A DNA stretch of 64,000 nucleotides, from NCBI RefSeq assembly GCF_000364165.2, contig NZ_CP097810.1:434001-498000 (forward strand), read 5' to 3'. Every line of letters begins with the position of its first letter. Position 1 is the stretch's first letter. Made by a program: the position numbers and the translations under genes. The DNA is from Clostridium sp. MD294. Lineage in GTDB: Bacteria; Bacillota; Clostridia; Lachnospirales; Anaerotignaceae. Shown piece by piece: positions 21,174 to 30,760 of the stretch. Below the pieces are notes generated by a model. It did not search any database and was not told the DNA's origin. It saw only the letters and a program-made list of their open reading frames with translations.

Positions 21174-21482
21174 TTATTTTCCTCCTTGTAATATTTTCAG
21201 TTCCAATTCTGTCACTTTCTGAGTAATTTCATGTCTTTCTGACTGTGCCTCATAATTTTGTAATTCCAACTCTGCAATACTTTGCATTATCATTTCAGTA
21301 TCAGACTGTATTTGTGTCTGTTGTTCTTTTTTTACTTCCTCCCAAACACCATTAACATATTTCTTTGTTAATGGTGAAGGTTCCTCATCTGTCAAAGGTA
21401 TCATATTTTCTGCAATCACTTCTCCAGATAAAAAGGAGTCTGCAATACAAATGTCATTTTCATTAATTTGTGCATATCTCAC
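21174..21482 (-). CDS. Phage tail-fibre-associated protein
   Basis: This encodes a 102-residue protein beginning at GTG 21482, with AAGGAGG upstream. The N-terminus (MRYAQINENDICIADSFLSG) and a central PLTKKYVNGVWEE resemble small proteins encoded after tail fibres in siphovirus and PBSX-like clusters (XkdW-type position). The C-terminal half is a coiled coil. The role, possibly fibre attachment or assembly, is inferred from place and shape. Confidence 0.65.
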   Translation of the reverse strand: MRYAQINENDICIADSFLSGEVIAENMIPLTDEEPSPLTKKYVNGVWEEVKKEQQTQIQSDTEMIMQSIAELELQNYEAQSERHEITQKVTELELKILQGGK

Positions 21483-21513
21483 TGATAATTCCTCCTTATT
21501 ATTAAGTATAATT

Positions 21514-22518
21514 TTAATAAAATTCTACAACTTGATAACCAACAGTTCCTGCACCTATTGTAAGACTTGCACGTCCTGCACAATAATTAAAATAAGTTGA
21601 TGCAACTGTACCTACATACCCTCTTACAGCAGAAGAACTATTACTATATCCTGCACTCAAACCACCATTTATAATAACAAACGTTTTTTGAGGATTAACT
21701 GTCGAAATAGTGATTTTAGTCGTTTTTACTGTTTCTACACTAAAGTCTTCTACAAAACTTCCCCTTTGTATACTTTTAATTCCTACACCACCAGATACTT
21801 TACTTAAAAGTGCATTTAGTTTTGCCATAACACTTCCTGCTGTTGCAGTACCTCCTGTACTACCTGTTGTACCTATAGCACTATTTATAGTGTCAATTTT
21901 TACTGCTCTTGCATTTGTCCAGTCTGTCAATAGTTTATTTAATTTTGCCATAGCTGTTCCAGCATTTGATGTTCCCCCAGTATTTGCTGCTTGTCCTATC
22001 AATTCTTTTATATCTACTTCATTTTGTAAAGAAGCATTCAATTTTGCCATAACAGTTCCAGCTTGTGTTGTACCACCTGTATTCGCTGTTGCACCAATGA
22101 CATTATTTATTGTATCAATTTTACTAGCCCTACTATTTGTCCAGTCTGATAACATTTTGTTTAATTTCGCCATAACACTTCCTGAAGAAGCAGTTCCTCC
22201 AGTATTTGATGTTTGTCCTATCAATTCTTTTATGCTATCTATATCAATTTCTGTATCATCATTTTTATCCAACACAGCATTTAGCTTTGCCATAACAGTA
22301 CCTTCTGTATTTGTGCCTCCTGTGTCTGTTTTTGTACCAATTAAACCACTAATGTCTACTACTGCTTCATTTAATTGTATTGTTTTTTGGTCTAATTTAT
22401 CTAGTTCTATATCTACAATATCCATATTTCCATTGATATGTTCTATGTCATAAAAGTCTTTATCATCTGGTTTTAATAAATGATAGTTTTTAGTATATGA
22501 GCCATATTCTGAATTCAT
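21514..22518 (-). CDS. Phage tail-fibre protein with five glycine/threonine repeats
   Basis: This encodes a 334-residue protein. The N-terminus contains NYHLLKPDDKDFYDIEHING and IELDKLD, typical of tail-fibre attachment domains. Five repeats of about 35-41 residues follow from about residue 60, with the consensus IGxTxNTGGTxxxGTVMAKLN. The last 80 residues form a distinct, beta-rich tip domain that may bind a receptor. AAAGGGG lies upstream of the ATG. It is the first gene of a three-gene cassette with the XkdW-position and XkdX proteins, but no capsid, terminase, lysis or integrase gene is nearby. Confidence 0.8.
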   Translation of the reverse strand: MNSEYGSYTKNYHLLKPDDKDFYDIEHINGNMDIVDIELDKLDQKTIQLNEAVVDISGLIGTKTDTGGTNTEGTVMAKLNAVLDKNDDTEIDIDSIKELIGQTSNTGGTASSGSVMAKLNKMLSDWTNSRASKIDTINNVIGATANTGGTTQAGTVMAKLNASLQNEVDIKELIGQAANTGGTSNAGTAMAKLNKLLTDWTNARAVKIDTINSAIGTTGSTGGTATAGSVMAKLNALLSKVSGGVGIKSIQRGSFVEDFSVETVKTTKITISTVNPQKTFVIINGGLSAGYSNSSSAVRGYVGTVASTYFNYCAGRASLTIGAGTVGYQVVEFY

Positions 22519-22824
22519 TATTTTTCCCCTTTCTTTTTTGAACTATTTTAAAAAATGATTTCTCTTGACCAAGATAAATTTATACTAAAAAATAAAAAGT
22601 ATCAAAAAGTATCAATTTTTCTATTAATATGTAAAACAGTATAAAAATAAAAAGCTATGGTTAAATTTATATTGATAATAATAAATATTTTTTTAATTTT
22701 ATTATTATTATGACACAAAATAATAACAGTACTGTTTGTAGCTATTGCATTTTTACCATGAAATTGTTATAATTTTAAAGATTATGGAGAATAAAGGAGC
22801 ACCTTTTTTAGGAGGAACAATATT
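22519..22824. other. Divergent intergenic region between tail-fibre cassette and sufC
   Basis: This region has no gene. It holds a tandem 10-bp repeat AAAAGTATCA (22595-22604 and 22605-22614) upstream of the minus-strand cassette and the sufC promoter at 22745-22773. The remainder is simple A/T-rich sequence. Confidence 0.6.
22745..22773 (+). promoter_or_regulatory. SigA-type promoter for sufCB
   Basis: TTGCAT (22745-22750) and TATAAT (22768-22773) are separated by 17 bases, 51 bases upstream of sufC. No IscR-like site was recognised. Confidence 0.75.
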
Positions 22825-23541
22825 ATGCTAGAATTAAAAAATATATCCTATTCTGCGGAAGGCAAAGAGGGAATATTAAAAAATATTAGTTTAAACATTG
22901 AAGACAATCAATTTGTTGTTATTACAGGACCAAACGGTGGTGGAAAATCTACTTTAGCAAAAATGATTGCAGGCATTATCTCACCACAGAGCGGACAAAT
23001 TATATTAGATGGACAAGACATTACAACACTTTCTATTACAGACAGAGCAAAAGCAGGCATTAGTTTTGCTTTTCAGCAGCCTGTTCGTTTTAAAGGTGTT
23101 ACAGTACACGATTTAATATCACTTTCTTCTGGCAAAGATTTGAGTACTGTTGCAGCTTGTCAATATCTTTCAGAAGTAGGACTTTGTGCTAGAGATTATA
23201 TTGATAGAGAAGTCAATGCAAGCCTTTCTGGAGGAGAATTAAAAAGAATTGAAATTGCAACTGTTTTGGCAAGGAAAACAAAAGTCAGTTTATTTGATGA
23301 ACCAGAAGCAGGTATTGATTTATGGAGCTTTAAAAATTTGATAAATGTTTTTGAAAAAATGCACCAAGAAATACAAGGTTCTATTGTAATTATTTCTCAT
23401 CAAGAAAGAATATTAAACATTGCTGATAAAATTATTGTTATAAGCAATGGAGAAATTACAAAACAAGGTACAAAGCAAGAAGTATTACCTAGTCTTTTAT
23501 GTCAAACAGAAGGTTGCCGCTTTATGAAGGAGGAACAATGA
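22825..23541 (+). CDS. sufC: Fe-S cluster assembly ATPase SufC
   Basis: This encodes a 238-residue ABC ATPase without membrane spans. Visible motifs are the Walker A TGPNGGGKST (about 34-43), the signature LSGGELKR and the Walker B VSLFDEPEAG; these match SufC, which powers the SufB/SufD scaffold. An AGGAGG lies upstream. The next gene starts 2 bases after its stop. SufD, SufS, SufU and regulators are not adjacent. Confidence 0.94.
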   Translation: MLELKNISYSAEGKEGILKNISLNIEDNQFVVITGPNGGGKSTLAKMIAGIISPQSGQIILDGQDITTLSITDRAKAGISFAFQQPVRFKGVTVHDLISLSSGKDLSTVAACQYLSEVGLCARDYIDREVNASLSGGELKRIEIATVLARKTKVSLFDEPEAGIDLWSFKNLINVFEKMHQEIQGSIVIISHQERILNIADKIIVISNGEITKQGTKQEVLPSLLCQTEGCRFMKEEQ

Positions 23542-23542
23542 A

Positions 23543-24463
23543 ATGGATACAGTATTAAAATCACTTTTAGAGCAGGTTGCTGATTTACATGATATTCCTG
23601 TTGGTGCTTATAACATACGTAATAATGGTCAAAGCGAAGGTAGAAATTCCACAGCAAGCATACAAATTGTACCAAAAACAGATGGAAAATCTGGTATTGA
23701 TATTATTGTAAAAGAAAATACTAAAAATGAAAGTGTTCATATTCCTGCTATTATTACACAAGCAGGTGTAAATGATTTAGTATATAATGATTTTTATATT
23801 GGAGAAAATGCTGATATTGTAATTGTTGCAGGTTGTGGCGTTCATAATAGTGGAGAAGAGGCTTCTATACATGAAGGAATACATCGCTTCTTTTTGAGCA
23901 AAAATGCTAAAGTAAAATATATAGAAAAACACGTTGGAGAAGGAGAAGGTACAGGAGAAAGAATTATAAATCCTCAAACACATATTGAAGCTGGAGAAAA
24001 CAGCTATATGGAAATGGACACTGTACAAATGAAAGGTGTAGACTCTACTAATAGAGTATCTACAGCAAAATTAGCTGATGGTGCAACACTTGTAATAAAA
24101 GAAAAAATTATGACACACGGCAAACAAACTGCAGAAACTTCTTTTGAGGTAGAATTAGATGGAAAAAATTCTAGTGCAAATTTAATTTCTCGTTCTGTAG
24201 CAAAAGATAATTCAAAACAAGTATTTCGTTCTATTATTAACGGAAATGATCAATGTTATGGACATTCTGAATGTGATGCTATTATTATGGATAATGGTAT
24301 TGTAGCAGCAATACCAGAAATTACAGCAAATCATTTAGATGCCACACTCATACATGAAGCAGCAATAGGCAAAATTGCTGGCGACCAATTAATAAAACTA
24401 ATGTCATTAGGACTAACAGAAAAAGAAGCAGAACAGCAAATTATAAATGGATTTTTAAAATAG
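23543..24463 (+). CDS. sufB: SufB/SufD-family scaffold of a minimal SufBC system
   Basis: This encodes a 306-residue protein, much shorter than classical SufB (about 465) or SufD (about 430). It is made mostly of the parallel beta-helix core and C-terminal helices. Conserved features include QCYGHSECDAII and LIHEAAIGKI. Such short SufB-like proteins paired only with SufC have been described as the minimal SMS-type Fe-S machinery in anaerobes. It is co-translated with sufC (2-base gap). The assignment to SufB rather than SufD is a convention. Confidence 0.88.
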   Translation: MDTVLKSLLEQVADLHDIPVGAYNIRNNGQSEGRNSTASIQIVPKTDGKSGIDIIVKENTKNESVHIPAIITQAGVNDLVYNDFYIGENADIVIVAGCGVHNSGEEASIHEGIHRFFLSKNAKVKYIEKHVGEGEGTGERIINPQTHIEAGENSYMEMDTVQMKGVDSTNRVSTAKLADGATLVIKEKIMTHGKQTAETSFEVELDGKNSSANLISRSVAKDNSKQVFRSIINGNDQCYGHSECDAIIMDNGIVAAIPEITANHLDATLIHEAAIGKIAGDQLIKLMSLGLTEKEAEQQIINGFLK

Positions 24464-24550
24464 TTTATTTATCAACAACAAACAGTATTTTGCAATCACA
24501 CATACAGTATACTACTATTGGCTGTCACTATGTTTTTTTTGGGAAAAGGG

Positions 24551-24611
24551 CAATTTACAAAAAGTCAGCCTATTGTAATTGTCTGCTTGGTTAAAAAAAC
24601 AAGCAGACAAT
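24551..24611 (+). promoter_or_regulatory. Structured leader of purK with mutually exclusive hairpins
   Basis: ATTGTCTGCTTG (24578-24589) pairs perfectly with its complement at 24600-24611. An alternative pairing of CAATTTACAA (24551-24560) with TTGTAATTG (24573-24581) would overlap the left arm. The stem is not followed by a T run, so it is not a simple terminator. No known purine riboswitch core was recognised. Confidence 0.45.
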
Positions 24612-24646
24612 AAGCCCCACATTTTAACAATATTGGAGGAAAAAAT

Positions 24647-25801
24647 ATGGAAAATATACATAAGAAAATTGGTATTATAGGTGGTGGACAACTAGGTAAA
24701 ATGATGATACAAGAAGCAAAAAAAATGGGCTTTTATGTTGCAGTATTAGACCCTACACCAAAATGTCCTGCTCACACATTAGTAGATGAACATATTGTTG
24801 CAAATTTTGATGATAAAGAAGCAATTAGAAGTTTAGCAGAAAAAACAGATGTATTGACATATGAATTTGAGCATATTGATGCGGATATACTTCAAAAATT
24901 AGAAAAAGAAGGTAAAAAAGTATATCCTACTGCCAAAAGCTTAAAAGTAATACAAAATAAATATGCACAAAAAAAATTAATATTAGAACGTGGTTTACCT
25001 ACACCTGCATTTTGTGCAGTTTCTTCAGAAAGAGATATCGCAAACGCAGCAGAAAAATTCGGTTATCCTATTATGCTTAAAACTTGCACAGGAGGTTATG
25101 ATGGAAAAGGTAATTTTTTGCTGAAAAACAAAGAAGAAATACCAAAAGCATATGCAGAATTAGGAAAAGGAAAATTAAATTTAATGGCAGAAAAGTTTTT
25201 TCCATTTACAGTAGAAATTTCTGTGCTTGCTTGTAGAGGCATAAAAGGTGAAATCAAAGTCTATCCTGTAGCAGAAAATATTCATAAAGATAGTATATTA
25301 TCTGAAACAAGAGTACCTGCCAGCATTTCAAAACATGTTATACCAAAAGCAATGGAAGTAGCAAAAAAAGTAATGGAAGTATTTCAAGGAGTAGGTATGT
25401 TTTGTGTAGAAATGTTTGTAGATAAAGAAGAAAACATAGCAGTTAATGAAGTTGCACCAAGACCACACAATTCTGGACACTATACCATAGAAGCCTGTGC
25501 TACTAGCCAATTTGAACAGCACATCAGAGCTATCACAGGACTGCCTTTAGGTTCTTCAGAATTATTAAAGCCTGTTGTCATGCGAAACTTATTAGGAGAA
25601 GTAGGAAGTACAGGAAAAACACATATATCTGGAGCAGATACTGCACTAGCAATAGAGGGAGTTTATCTGCATATTTACGGAAAAGGAGAATGTAGACCAA
25701 ATCGTAAAATGGGACATATTACAACTATTGCAGATAGTATGTCACAGGCATTAAGAAAAGCAGAAATGGCAAAACGTGCTATCAAAATTTATGGAAAATA
25801 A
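24647..25801 (+). CDS. purK: N5-carboxyaminoimidazole ribonucleotide synthase
   Basis: This encodes a 384-residue ATP-grasp enzyme converting AIR to N5-CAIR in purine synthesis. The N-terminal Rossmann part starts KIGIIGGGQLGKMM, and the ATP-grasp domain contains YPIMLKTCTGGYDGKGN and EVAPRPHNSGHYTIEAC. The length is normal. TTGGAGG lies upstream. purE, its usual partner, is not adjacent, so it is likely expressed as a single gene with its own leader. Confidence 0.94.
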   Translation: MENIHKKIGIIGGGQLGKMMIQEAKKMGFYVAVLDPTPKCPAHTLVDEHIVANFDDKEAIRSLAEKTDVLTYEFEHIDADILQKLEKEGKKVYPTAKSLKVIQNKYAQKKLILERGLPTPAFCAVSSERDIANAAEKFGYPIMLKTCTGGYDGKGNFLLKNKEEIPKAYAELGKGKLNLMAEKFFPFTVEISVLACRGIKGEIKVYPVAENIHKDSILSETRVPASISKHVIPKAMEVAKKVMEVFQGVGMFCVEMFVDKEENIAVNEVAPRPHNSGHYTIEACATSQFEQHIRAITGLPLGSSELLKPVVMRNLLGEVGSTGKTHISGADTALAIEGVYLHIYGKGECRPNRKMGHITTIADSMSQALRKAEMAKRAIKIYGK

Positions 25802-25856
25802 ACATTGTAATCTATTTTATGATATTGATTATTTCAAATGTTTATTGATGTCTAGT

Positions 25857-25894
25857 AAAAAAGAAAGATGGAAATTTCTCTATCTTTCTTTTTT
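25857..25894 (+). terminator. Terminator after purK
   Basis: Thirteen-base arms AAAAAAGAAAGAT and ATCTTTCTTTTTT (25857-25869 and 25882-25894) end in a T tract. Confidence 0.8.
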
Positions 25895-26042
25895 ATTTTT
25901 TTCAAAAGAATTGTACAAAATAATAACATTTATGATATAATATCAAATTGGAGACTTGGAAGATTTTGAAAAGGAAAATCATAGAAATCTCTTTTTTATT
26001 TCTATAATTACTTTAAATTTATATATAAAAGAGGTGTAATAC

Positions 26043-29000
26043 ATGGCGAAACAAAAAACAAAAACAGAGCAACAACAGCAGCGTTTTGGTGATAGTATGA
26101 TAGATGAAGTAATACTAATTATTATTGTAGTTATTTGTATTGTTGTGTTGATTAGTTTACTCACCAAAAAAATGGGTATATTAGGCACTGCATTAGGGAG
26201 CGGTCTAAAAGGACTTTTAGGTATTAGCAGCATATTATTGCCTTTGTCAGTTATTATATATTGTTGTTGGCTTTTGGGCAGCGAACAAAAGAAAAATCGA
26301 GAAGTACGTGTTGCAGGAATAGCACTTTTTCTCGTTACAATTAGTGCATTAGCACACGTTATCAATCCCATTGAAACGTCTATTATGGCAAATTTAGCAG
26401 AAATTATACAGTCTTACTATCAAGAGGGAGAATTTACTAATGGTGGTGTACTAGGAGGAATATTAGGTGGTATTGTAAAAAAAGCATTTGGTAAAATTGG
26501 TGCAGGTATTATTTGGAGTGCTATACTACTTATTTCGCTTATTATGTCAACAGGAAAATCTTTTTTTAAAGGGGTAAAAAATAAAAAAAAGCAATACCAT
26601 GAAAGACGACAACAAATGCAAACATCTAAAGTAAAAGAAATACCATTACAAGTAGTACCTAAAGTACCAAAAACACAACCTAAACCTCAGCCTAAACCTC
26701 AAATAAAACCTCAGCCTCAGCCTAAATCTCATAAAAAAATGCAGAAAAATCAAAATACAAAAAATAAAGCAAAACAAAAAGGAAATTTTAATATATTGCT
26801 GCGTGCAGATGAGGGTTATAATCAAAATAGAGAAGAAATCCCTATTGTTGAAGCAATGGTATTTCAAAATAAAAATAAACAAGAACAAACTTCAGTATTA
26901 GAGGCTGCACCAAAAACACCTGTTATATTTGACTATGGTAAAACAGAAAGTGAAGTATTGGCAGAACAGCAGCAAAATATTGTAGAACAACCATATCAAC
27001 AAGCACCTGATATGGAAGTAAATGAAGTAAATAATGTAGAAACTCAATCAGATATACAAACAGATGCAGAAAAAGAAAAAAGAGAAGAAATGCGTCGTAG
27101 AAGAATAGAAAGAGAAAAGCTCAGAGAGCTAGAAAGACAGCAACAAAAACTATTAGAATTAGAAAGACAACAGCAACAACAATTACAACAGCAAAATCAA
27201 ATATCATCAGATAAGCAAAATATAGATAGCAAACAAGAATTAACGCAACAGCAAAATACAGAAGAACAAAATCAAACAAATACTGTTCGTTATATGATAT
27301 TTGAAGAAGAACAAAATCAACCTCTAGAACAAGCAGAAGAAGTAAAAAGTGATACAGAAGATATTGCAGATGTATTAGCACTGCTTAATAGTATTCATTT
27401 TGAAGAAGAAGTAGAAAAAGTAACTCAAAATGCAAACGAAAATACACAAGATATTATGGAAATTATAGCAGATTGGGCAGAACAGGAGCAAGAAATACCA
27501 CAAAGCAATGGTTTATCACTTGTTTTAGCAGAAGACGATACAGAGCAAATAGAAGAAATAGCACAAAAAAAAACAGAAGAAGTAGAAGCAGAAGACACCA
27601 TAATACAAAAATCTGATGAAATATCTAAACAGCAATATGTTATAGAACAGTCAGAAGTAACAGAAACTTTACATACAGAAGAAATAAATGATAACCAACA
27701 GAAAAAAGAACAAATTCAAAATAATACAGAACAAACAGAAAATTTACAGCAACAACAAAATATAAATGAAATCACAATAGAACAAATGGAACAGCAGCAA
27801 ATGGAACAAAAACAAGAAATAGAACAAATAGAAAATATACCACAAATAGAAGAAACACCAACACAGCAAATCAATGAAACACAGGAAATAGAAGAAATAC
27901 CACAACAATTAGAAGAAATAGAGCCATTAGAAGAAACAAAACAATTAAAAGAAATAGAACAAACAAAAAAAGAATATATATTTCCTCCTTTTGATTTACT
28001 TAGTAGAAAACAGGCAATACAAAGTAGTGAGTCAAAATCAGAAATGCTTGTTAATGCCAAAAAGTTAGAAACAACACTAAAAAGCTTTGGTGTAGATGCA
28101 AAAGTCATACAAATTAACAAAGGGCCTACTGTTACAAGATATGAACTTTCCCCTAGTCAAGGAGTAAAAGTAAGCAAAATAGTGAATTTAGCAGATGACA
28201 TTGCATTAAATTTAGCAGCTTCTGGTATTCGTATAGAAGCACCAATTCCAGGCAAAGCAGCAGTAGGCATAGAAGTACCTAATAAAGAAGCACAATCAGT
28301 TTCATTAAGAAGTGTTTTGGAAAGTGAAACATTTCAAAAATTTCCTTCAAAACTTGCTTTTGCATTGGGAGAAGACATTACTGGACAACCTATTGTAACA
28401 GACATAGCTAAAATGCCCCATTTATTGATTGCAGGTGCAACAGGTTCTGGCAAAAGCGTTTGTATTAACACACTTATTACAAGTATATTATATAAAGCAA
28501 AACCAGAAGAAGTAAAATTGCTTTTAGTAGACCCTAAAGTAGTGGAGTTAAGTATTTATAATGGTATTCCTCATTTACTTATACCTGTTGTGACAGACCC
28601 TAAAAAAGCCTCTGCGGCATTAAATTGGGCAGTTCGTGAAATGCTTGAAAGATATAACGATTTTGCAGAAAATGGTGTTCGTGATATAAAAGGCTATAAT
28701 GCTATGAAAAAAGAAAAAGGTGAAAGTGATTTTATGCCTCAAATTGTCATTATTATTGATGAATTGGCTGATTTAATGATGGCAGCACCTGGAGAAGTGG
28801 AGGACTCTATATGCAGATTGGCACAGATGGCACGTGCAGCAGGTATGCACTTAATTATAGCAACGCAAAGGCCTTCTGTAGATGTCATTACAGGAGTAAT
28901 AAAGGCAAATATTCCTTCTCGTTTGGCATTTGCAGTATCTTCAGGTATTGATTCACGTACTATATTGGATATGACAGGAGCAGAAAAACTACTTGGAAAA

Positions 29001-29402
29001 GGAGATATGTTATTCTACCCTCAAGGAATGAGCAAACCAGTCAGAATACAAGGTGCTTTTTTATCAGATAAAGAAGTAGAAAGCATTGTACAGTTTGTAA
29101 AAACTGACAACACAAAACAATACGATAAAGAAATGATTGATAAAATTACAGCAACAGCAAAAACAGATACAGATACAGAAAATGAAGACGAATTTTTTGA
29201 CAGTGCTGTAGAACTTGTGATACAAAAACAAAAAGCTTCTACTTCTATGCTTCAAAGGCAATTCAGAATAGGTTATAATAGAGCAGCAAGGCTTATGGAA
29301 GCATTAGAACAGAAAGGTATTGTAGGACAAGAAGAAGGCAGTAGACCTAGAAAAGTACTTCTTACAAAACAACAATGGGAAGAAACAACAGAACTAGAAT
29401 AA
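26043..29402 (+). CDS. ftsK: DNA translocase FtsK/SpoIIIE with very long Gln/Glu-rich linker
   Basis: This encodes a 1119-residue septal DNA pump; typical Firmicute SpoIIIE is about 750-800. About four membrane spans lie in residues 15-175. A low-complexity linker from about 185 to 645 is built of Pro/Lys/Gln, then Glu/Gln/Ile-rich segments. The motor domain follows, with GATGSGKS (about 798-805) and [12 protein letters not shown], and a C-terminal winged-helix gamma domain (about 1055-1115) that reads oriented DNA sequences. The expanded linker accounts for the extra length. An AGAGGTG site lies upstream of the ATG. FtsK and SpoIIIE cannot be told apart by sequence here. Confidence 0.94.
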   Translation: MAKQKTKTEQQQQRFGDSMIDEVILIIIVVICIVVLISLLTKKMGILGTALGSGLKGLLGISSILLPLSVIIYCCWLLGSEQKKNREVRVAGIALFLVTISALAHVINPIETSIMANLAEIIQSYYQEGEFTNGGVLGGILGGIVKKAFGKIGAGIIWSAILLISLIMSTGKSFFKGVKNKKKQYHERRQQMQTSKVKEIPLQVVPKVPKTQPKPQPKPQIKPQPQPKSHKKMQKNQNTKNKAKQKGNFNILLRADEGYNQNREEIPIVEAMVFQNKNKQEQTSVLEAAPKTPVIFDYGKTESEVLAEQQQNIVEQPYQQAPDMEVNEVNNVETQSDIQTDAEKEKREEMRRRRIEREKLRELERQQQKLLELERQQQQQLQQQNQISSDKQNIDSKQELTQQQNTEEQNQTNTVRYMIFEEEQNQPLEQAEEVKSDTEDIADVLALLNSIHFEEEVEKVTQNANENTQDIMEIIADWAEQEQEIPQSNGLSLVLAEDDTEQIEEIAQKKTEEVEAEDTIIQKSDEISKQQYVIEQSEVTETLHTEEINDNQQKKEQIQNNTEQTENLQQQQNINEITIEQMEQQQMEQKQEIEQIENIPQIEETPTQQINETQEIEEIPQQLEEIEPLEETKQLKEIEQTKKEYIFPPFDLLSRKQAIQSSESKSEMLVNAKKLETTLKSFGVDAKVIQINKGPTVTRYELSPSQGVKVSKIVNLADDIALNLAASGIRIEAPIPGKAAVGIEVPNKEAQSVSLRSVLESETFQKFPSKLAFALGEDITGQPIVTDIAKMPHLLIAGATGSGKSVCINTLITSILYKAKPEEVKLLLVDPKVVELSIYNGIPHLLIPVVTDPKKASAALNWAVREMLERYNDFAENGVRDIKGYNAMKKEKGESDFMPQIVIIIDELADLMMAAPGEVEDSICRLAQMARAAGMHLIIATQRPSVDVITGVIKANIPSRLAFAVSSGIDSRTILDMTGAEKLLGKGDMLFYPQGMSKPVRIQGAFLSDKEVESIVQFVKTDNTKQYDKEMIDKITATAKTDTDTENEDEFFDSAVELVIQKQKASTSMLQRQFRIGYNRAARLMEALEQKGIVGQEEGSRPRKVLLTKQQWEETTELE

Positions 29403-29407
29403 ATTTT

Positions 29408-29447
29408 AAAAATGCAGTATTTGCTTTATCACAAATACTGCATTTTT
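29408..29447 (+). terminator. Terminator after ftsK
   Basis: AAAAATGCAGTATTTG (29408-29423) pairs with the arm at 29432-29447, followed by T residues. Confidence 0.85.
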
Positions 29448-29467
29448 TTAAATAAGGAGAAGATATT

Positions 29468-29962
29468 GTGTCAAATATTATTATGCTTCATAAAAAATGT
29501 AGTGAATATATTTCTATGAGTAATGGCTTAACATCTGTTTTTATTGATGTAATGTTACTAAGTGGTTCTCAAATTGCTCAAACACAACAACAAAAAAATC
29601 TTATTATATGGTTGTCAGAAAAAGACCAAAGTAAAGTTGGCATAGGAGCAGTAGGATTTGCTATTTGTGATATGCCTTGGGATATACAGACATTTGAACA
29701 AGATAAATCATTTTTAATCAAAACAGCTTTAGAAGTAAAAAATAAATTGATGTGGGAGTATTTAAACTATACACCAAATGAAGAAATGCTTTTTTACTGT
29801 ATTGATAAATTTATTGAACTTGTATCAAATATGAATACAACATATATTCAAAATGAAATATTACAGCAATGGCTTTCAGAAGAACAGCTTTATTATTACA
29901 AGTGTTCTAAACACCATACATTACTTACAATATTTGGGTGTCATATATGTAACAATTCCTAA
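29468..29962 (+). CDS. Hypothetical protein
   Basis: This encodes a 164-residue soluble protein starting at GTG 29468, with AAGGAG upstream. No family was recognised. The C-terminal 40 residues are rich in Tyr, Cys and His (YYYKCSKHH, GCHICNNS), a possible but unproven metal site. The 3' end overlaps the convergent gene at 29959 by 4 bases. It follows the ftsK terminator closely, with no clear promoter, so its expression is uncertain. Confidence 0.55.
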   Translation: MSNIIMLHKKCSEYISMSNGLTSVFIDVMLLSGSQIAQTQQQKNLIIWLSEKDQSKVGIGAVGFAICDMPWDIQTFEQDKSFLIKTALEVKNKLMWEYLNYTPNEEMLFYCIDKFIELVSNMNTTYIQNEILQQWLSEEQLYYYKCSKHHTLLTIFGCHICNNS

Positions 29963-30513
29963 TGTTTATACAACATTGCCATTTGTTTATAAACAAAATC
30001 AGGAGCACAAGAAACAAAAATATTATTTTGAGGCATTTTATCTGCAACATAAAAATTATATATATAAATATTGTAATTCCATATTCCATCCCAATCTATA
30101 CTACGTTCATTCCATATGATACGACCATATTGATATTGTTTTAATATAAAAGCAACTTCATTGATACAATTTTTTCTATAATATTGAGATTGTATATTAT
30201 GATAGTCTTTATTATGTCCTCTTCTATAGTTATGATAACAAATTTCATATTCATATTGATTTTGGCAGATAGTAACATTATGTAAATGCAATTTTTCAAT
30301 AGAAGAATAACAATAAATTTTTTTTCTAGTATGAGATGTATTTATAAATTTTGTATTATGTTGATAAAAATATTGATTATGCAACATAACATTATCGTAT
30401 GTATCTGTTTGGGGTAATACATAGGCAAAAGGAAATTGTTTTCGTGCATTTGCAAATTTTGCACCTCTTTCCATTTTGTCCCAAGTAAGTTTTACACTTT
30501 GTACTATCAACAT
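29959..30513 (-). CDS. Tyr/Asn-rich hypothetical protein
   Basis: This encodes a 184-residue protein with an extreme content of Tyr, Asn, His and Gln (for example YNIYIYNFYV). The start at 30513 is preferred over an upstream ATG because GGGGGAATATT directly precedes it. No family was recognised, and no signal peptide is visible. Its coding strand is A/T-rich like the rest of the region. It may be a fast-evolving lineage-specific gene. Confidence 0.5.
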   Translation of the reverse strand: MLIVQSVKLTWDKMERGAKFANARKQFPFAYVLPQTDTYDNVMLHNQYFYQHNTKFINTSHTRKKIYCYSSIEKLHLHNVTICQNQYEYEICYHNYRRGHNKDYHNIQSQYYRKNCINEVAFILKQYQYGRIIWNERSIDWDGIWNYNIYIYNFYVADKMPQNNIFVSCAPDFVYKQMAMLYKH

Positions 30514-30612
30514 AATATTCCCCCTTTTTATCATCATACAACTAAAAAACATTTTATGCAATCATTAGAGATATTTGTTGACAAAAGTATTTGATTATAG
30601 TAACATAACTTT

Positions 30613-30714
30613 AATGTCATATGACTGACGGAAGTGGAAATAAAACCACATGGAGTATGACTTGTAAATTATGCCGACCGTCTGGGCAAACTGCTCAGCC
30701 TGTTGGCTTTTTTT
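30613..30714 (+). ncRNA. ZTP (pfl) riboswitch with terminator platform
   Basis: The hallmark CCGACCGTCTGGGCA segment lies at 30674-30688. The upstream half has ATGACTGACGG, a GTGG/CCAC stem and TGGAG, as in the ZTP aptamer. The CCGACCGTCTGGGC strand can instead form a two-part terminator stem (GCCGAC at 30673-30678 with GTTGGC at 30702-30707; CTGGGC with GCTCAG) followed by seven Ts. ZTP binding would therefore favour read-through: an ON switch. It precedes fhs, a classic target. Confidence 0.92.
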
Positions 30715-30760
30715 AATAGGCTAAATAGTGTTTTTGAAAATGAAAAGGAGAGATGTCTTC

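Noticed and set aside
22595..22614. Tandem AAAAGTATCA as a CRISPR or satellite repeat
   Set aside because: There are only two copies, 10 bases long, in low-complexity sequence; a regulatory site is possible but no array.
27000..28000. Long minus-strand frames inside ftsK
   Set aside because: They arise from the Gln/Glu-rich linker read in reverse and have no start signals.
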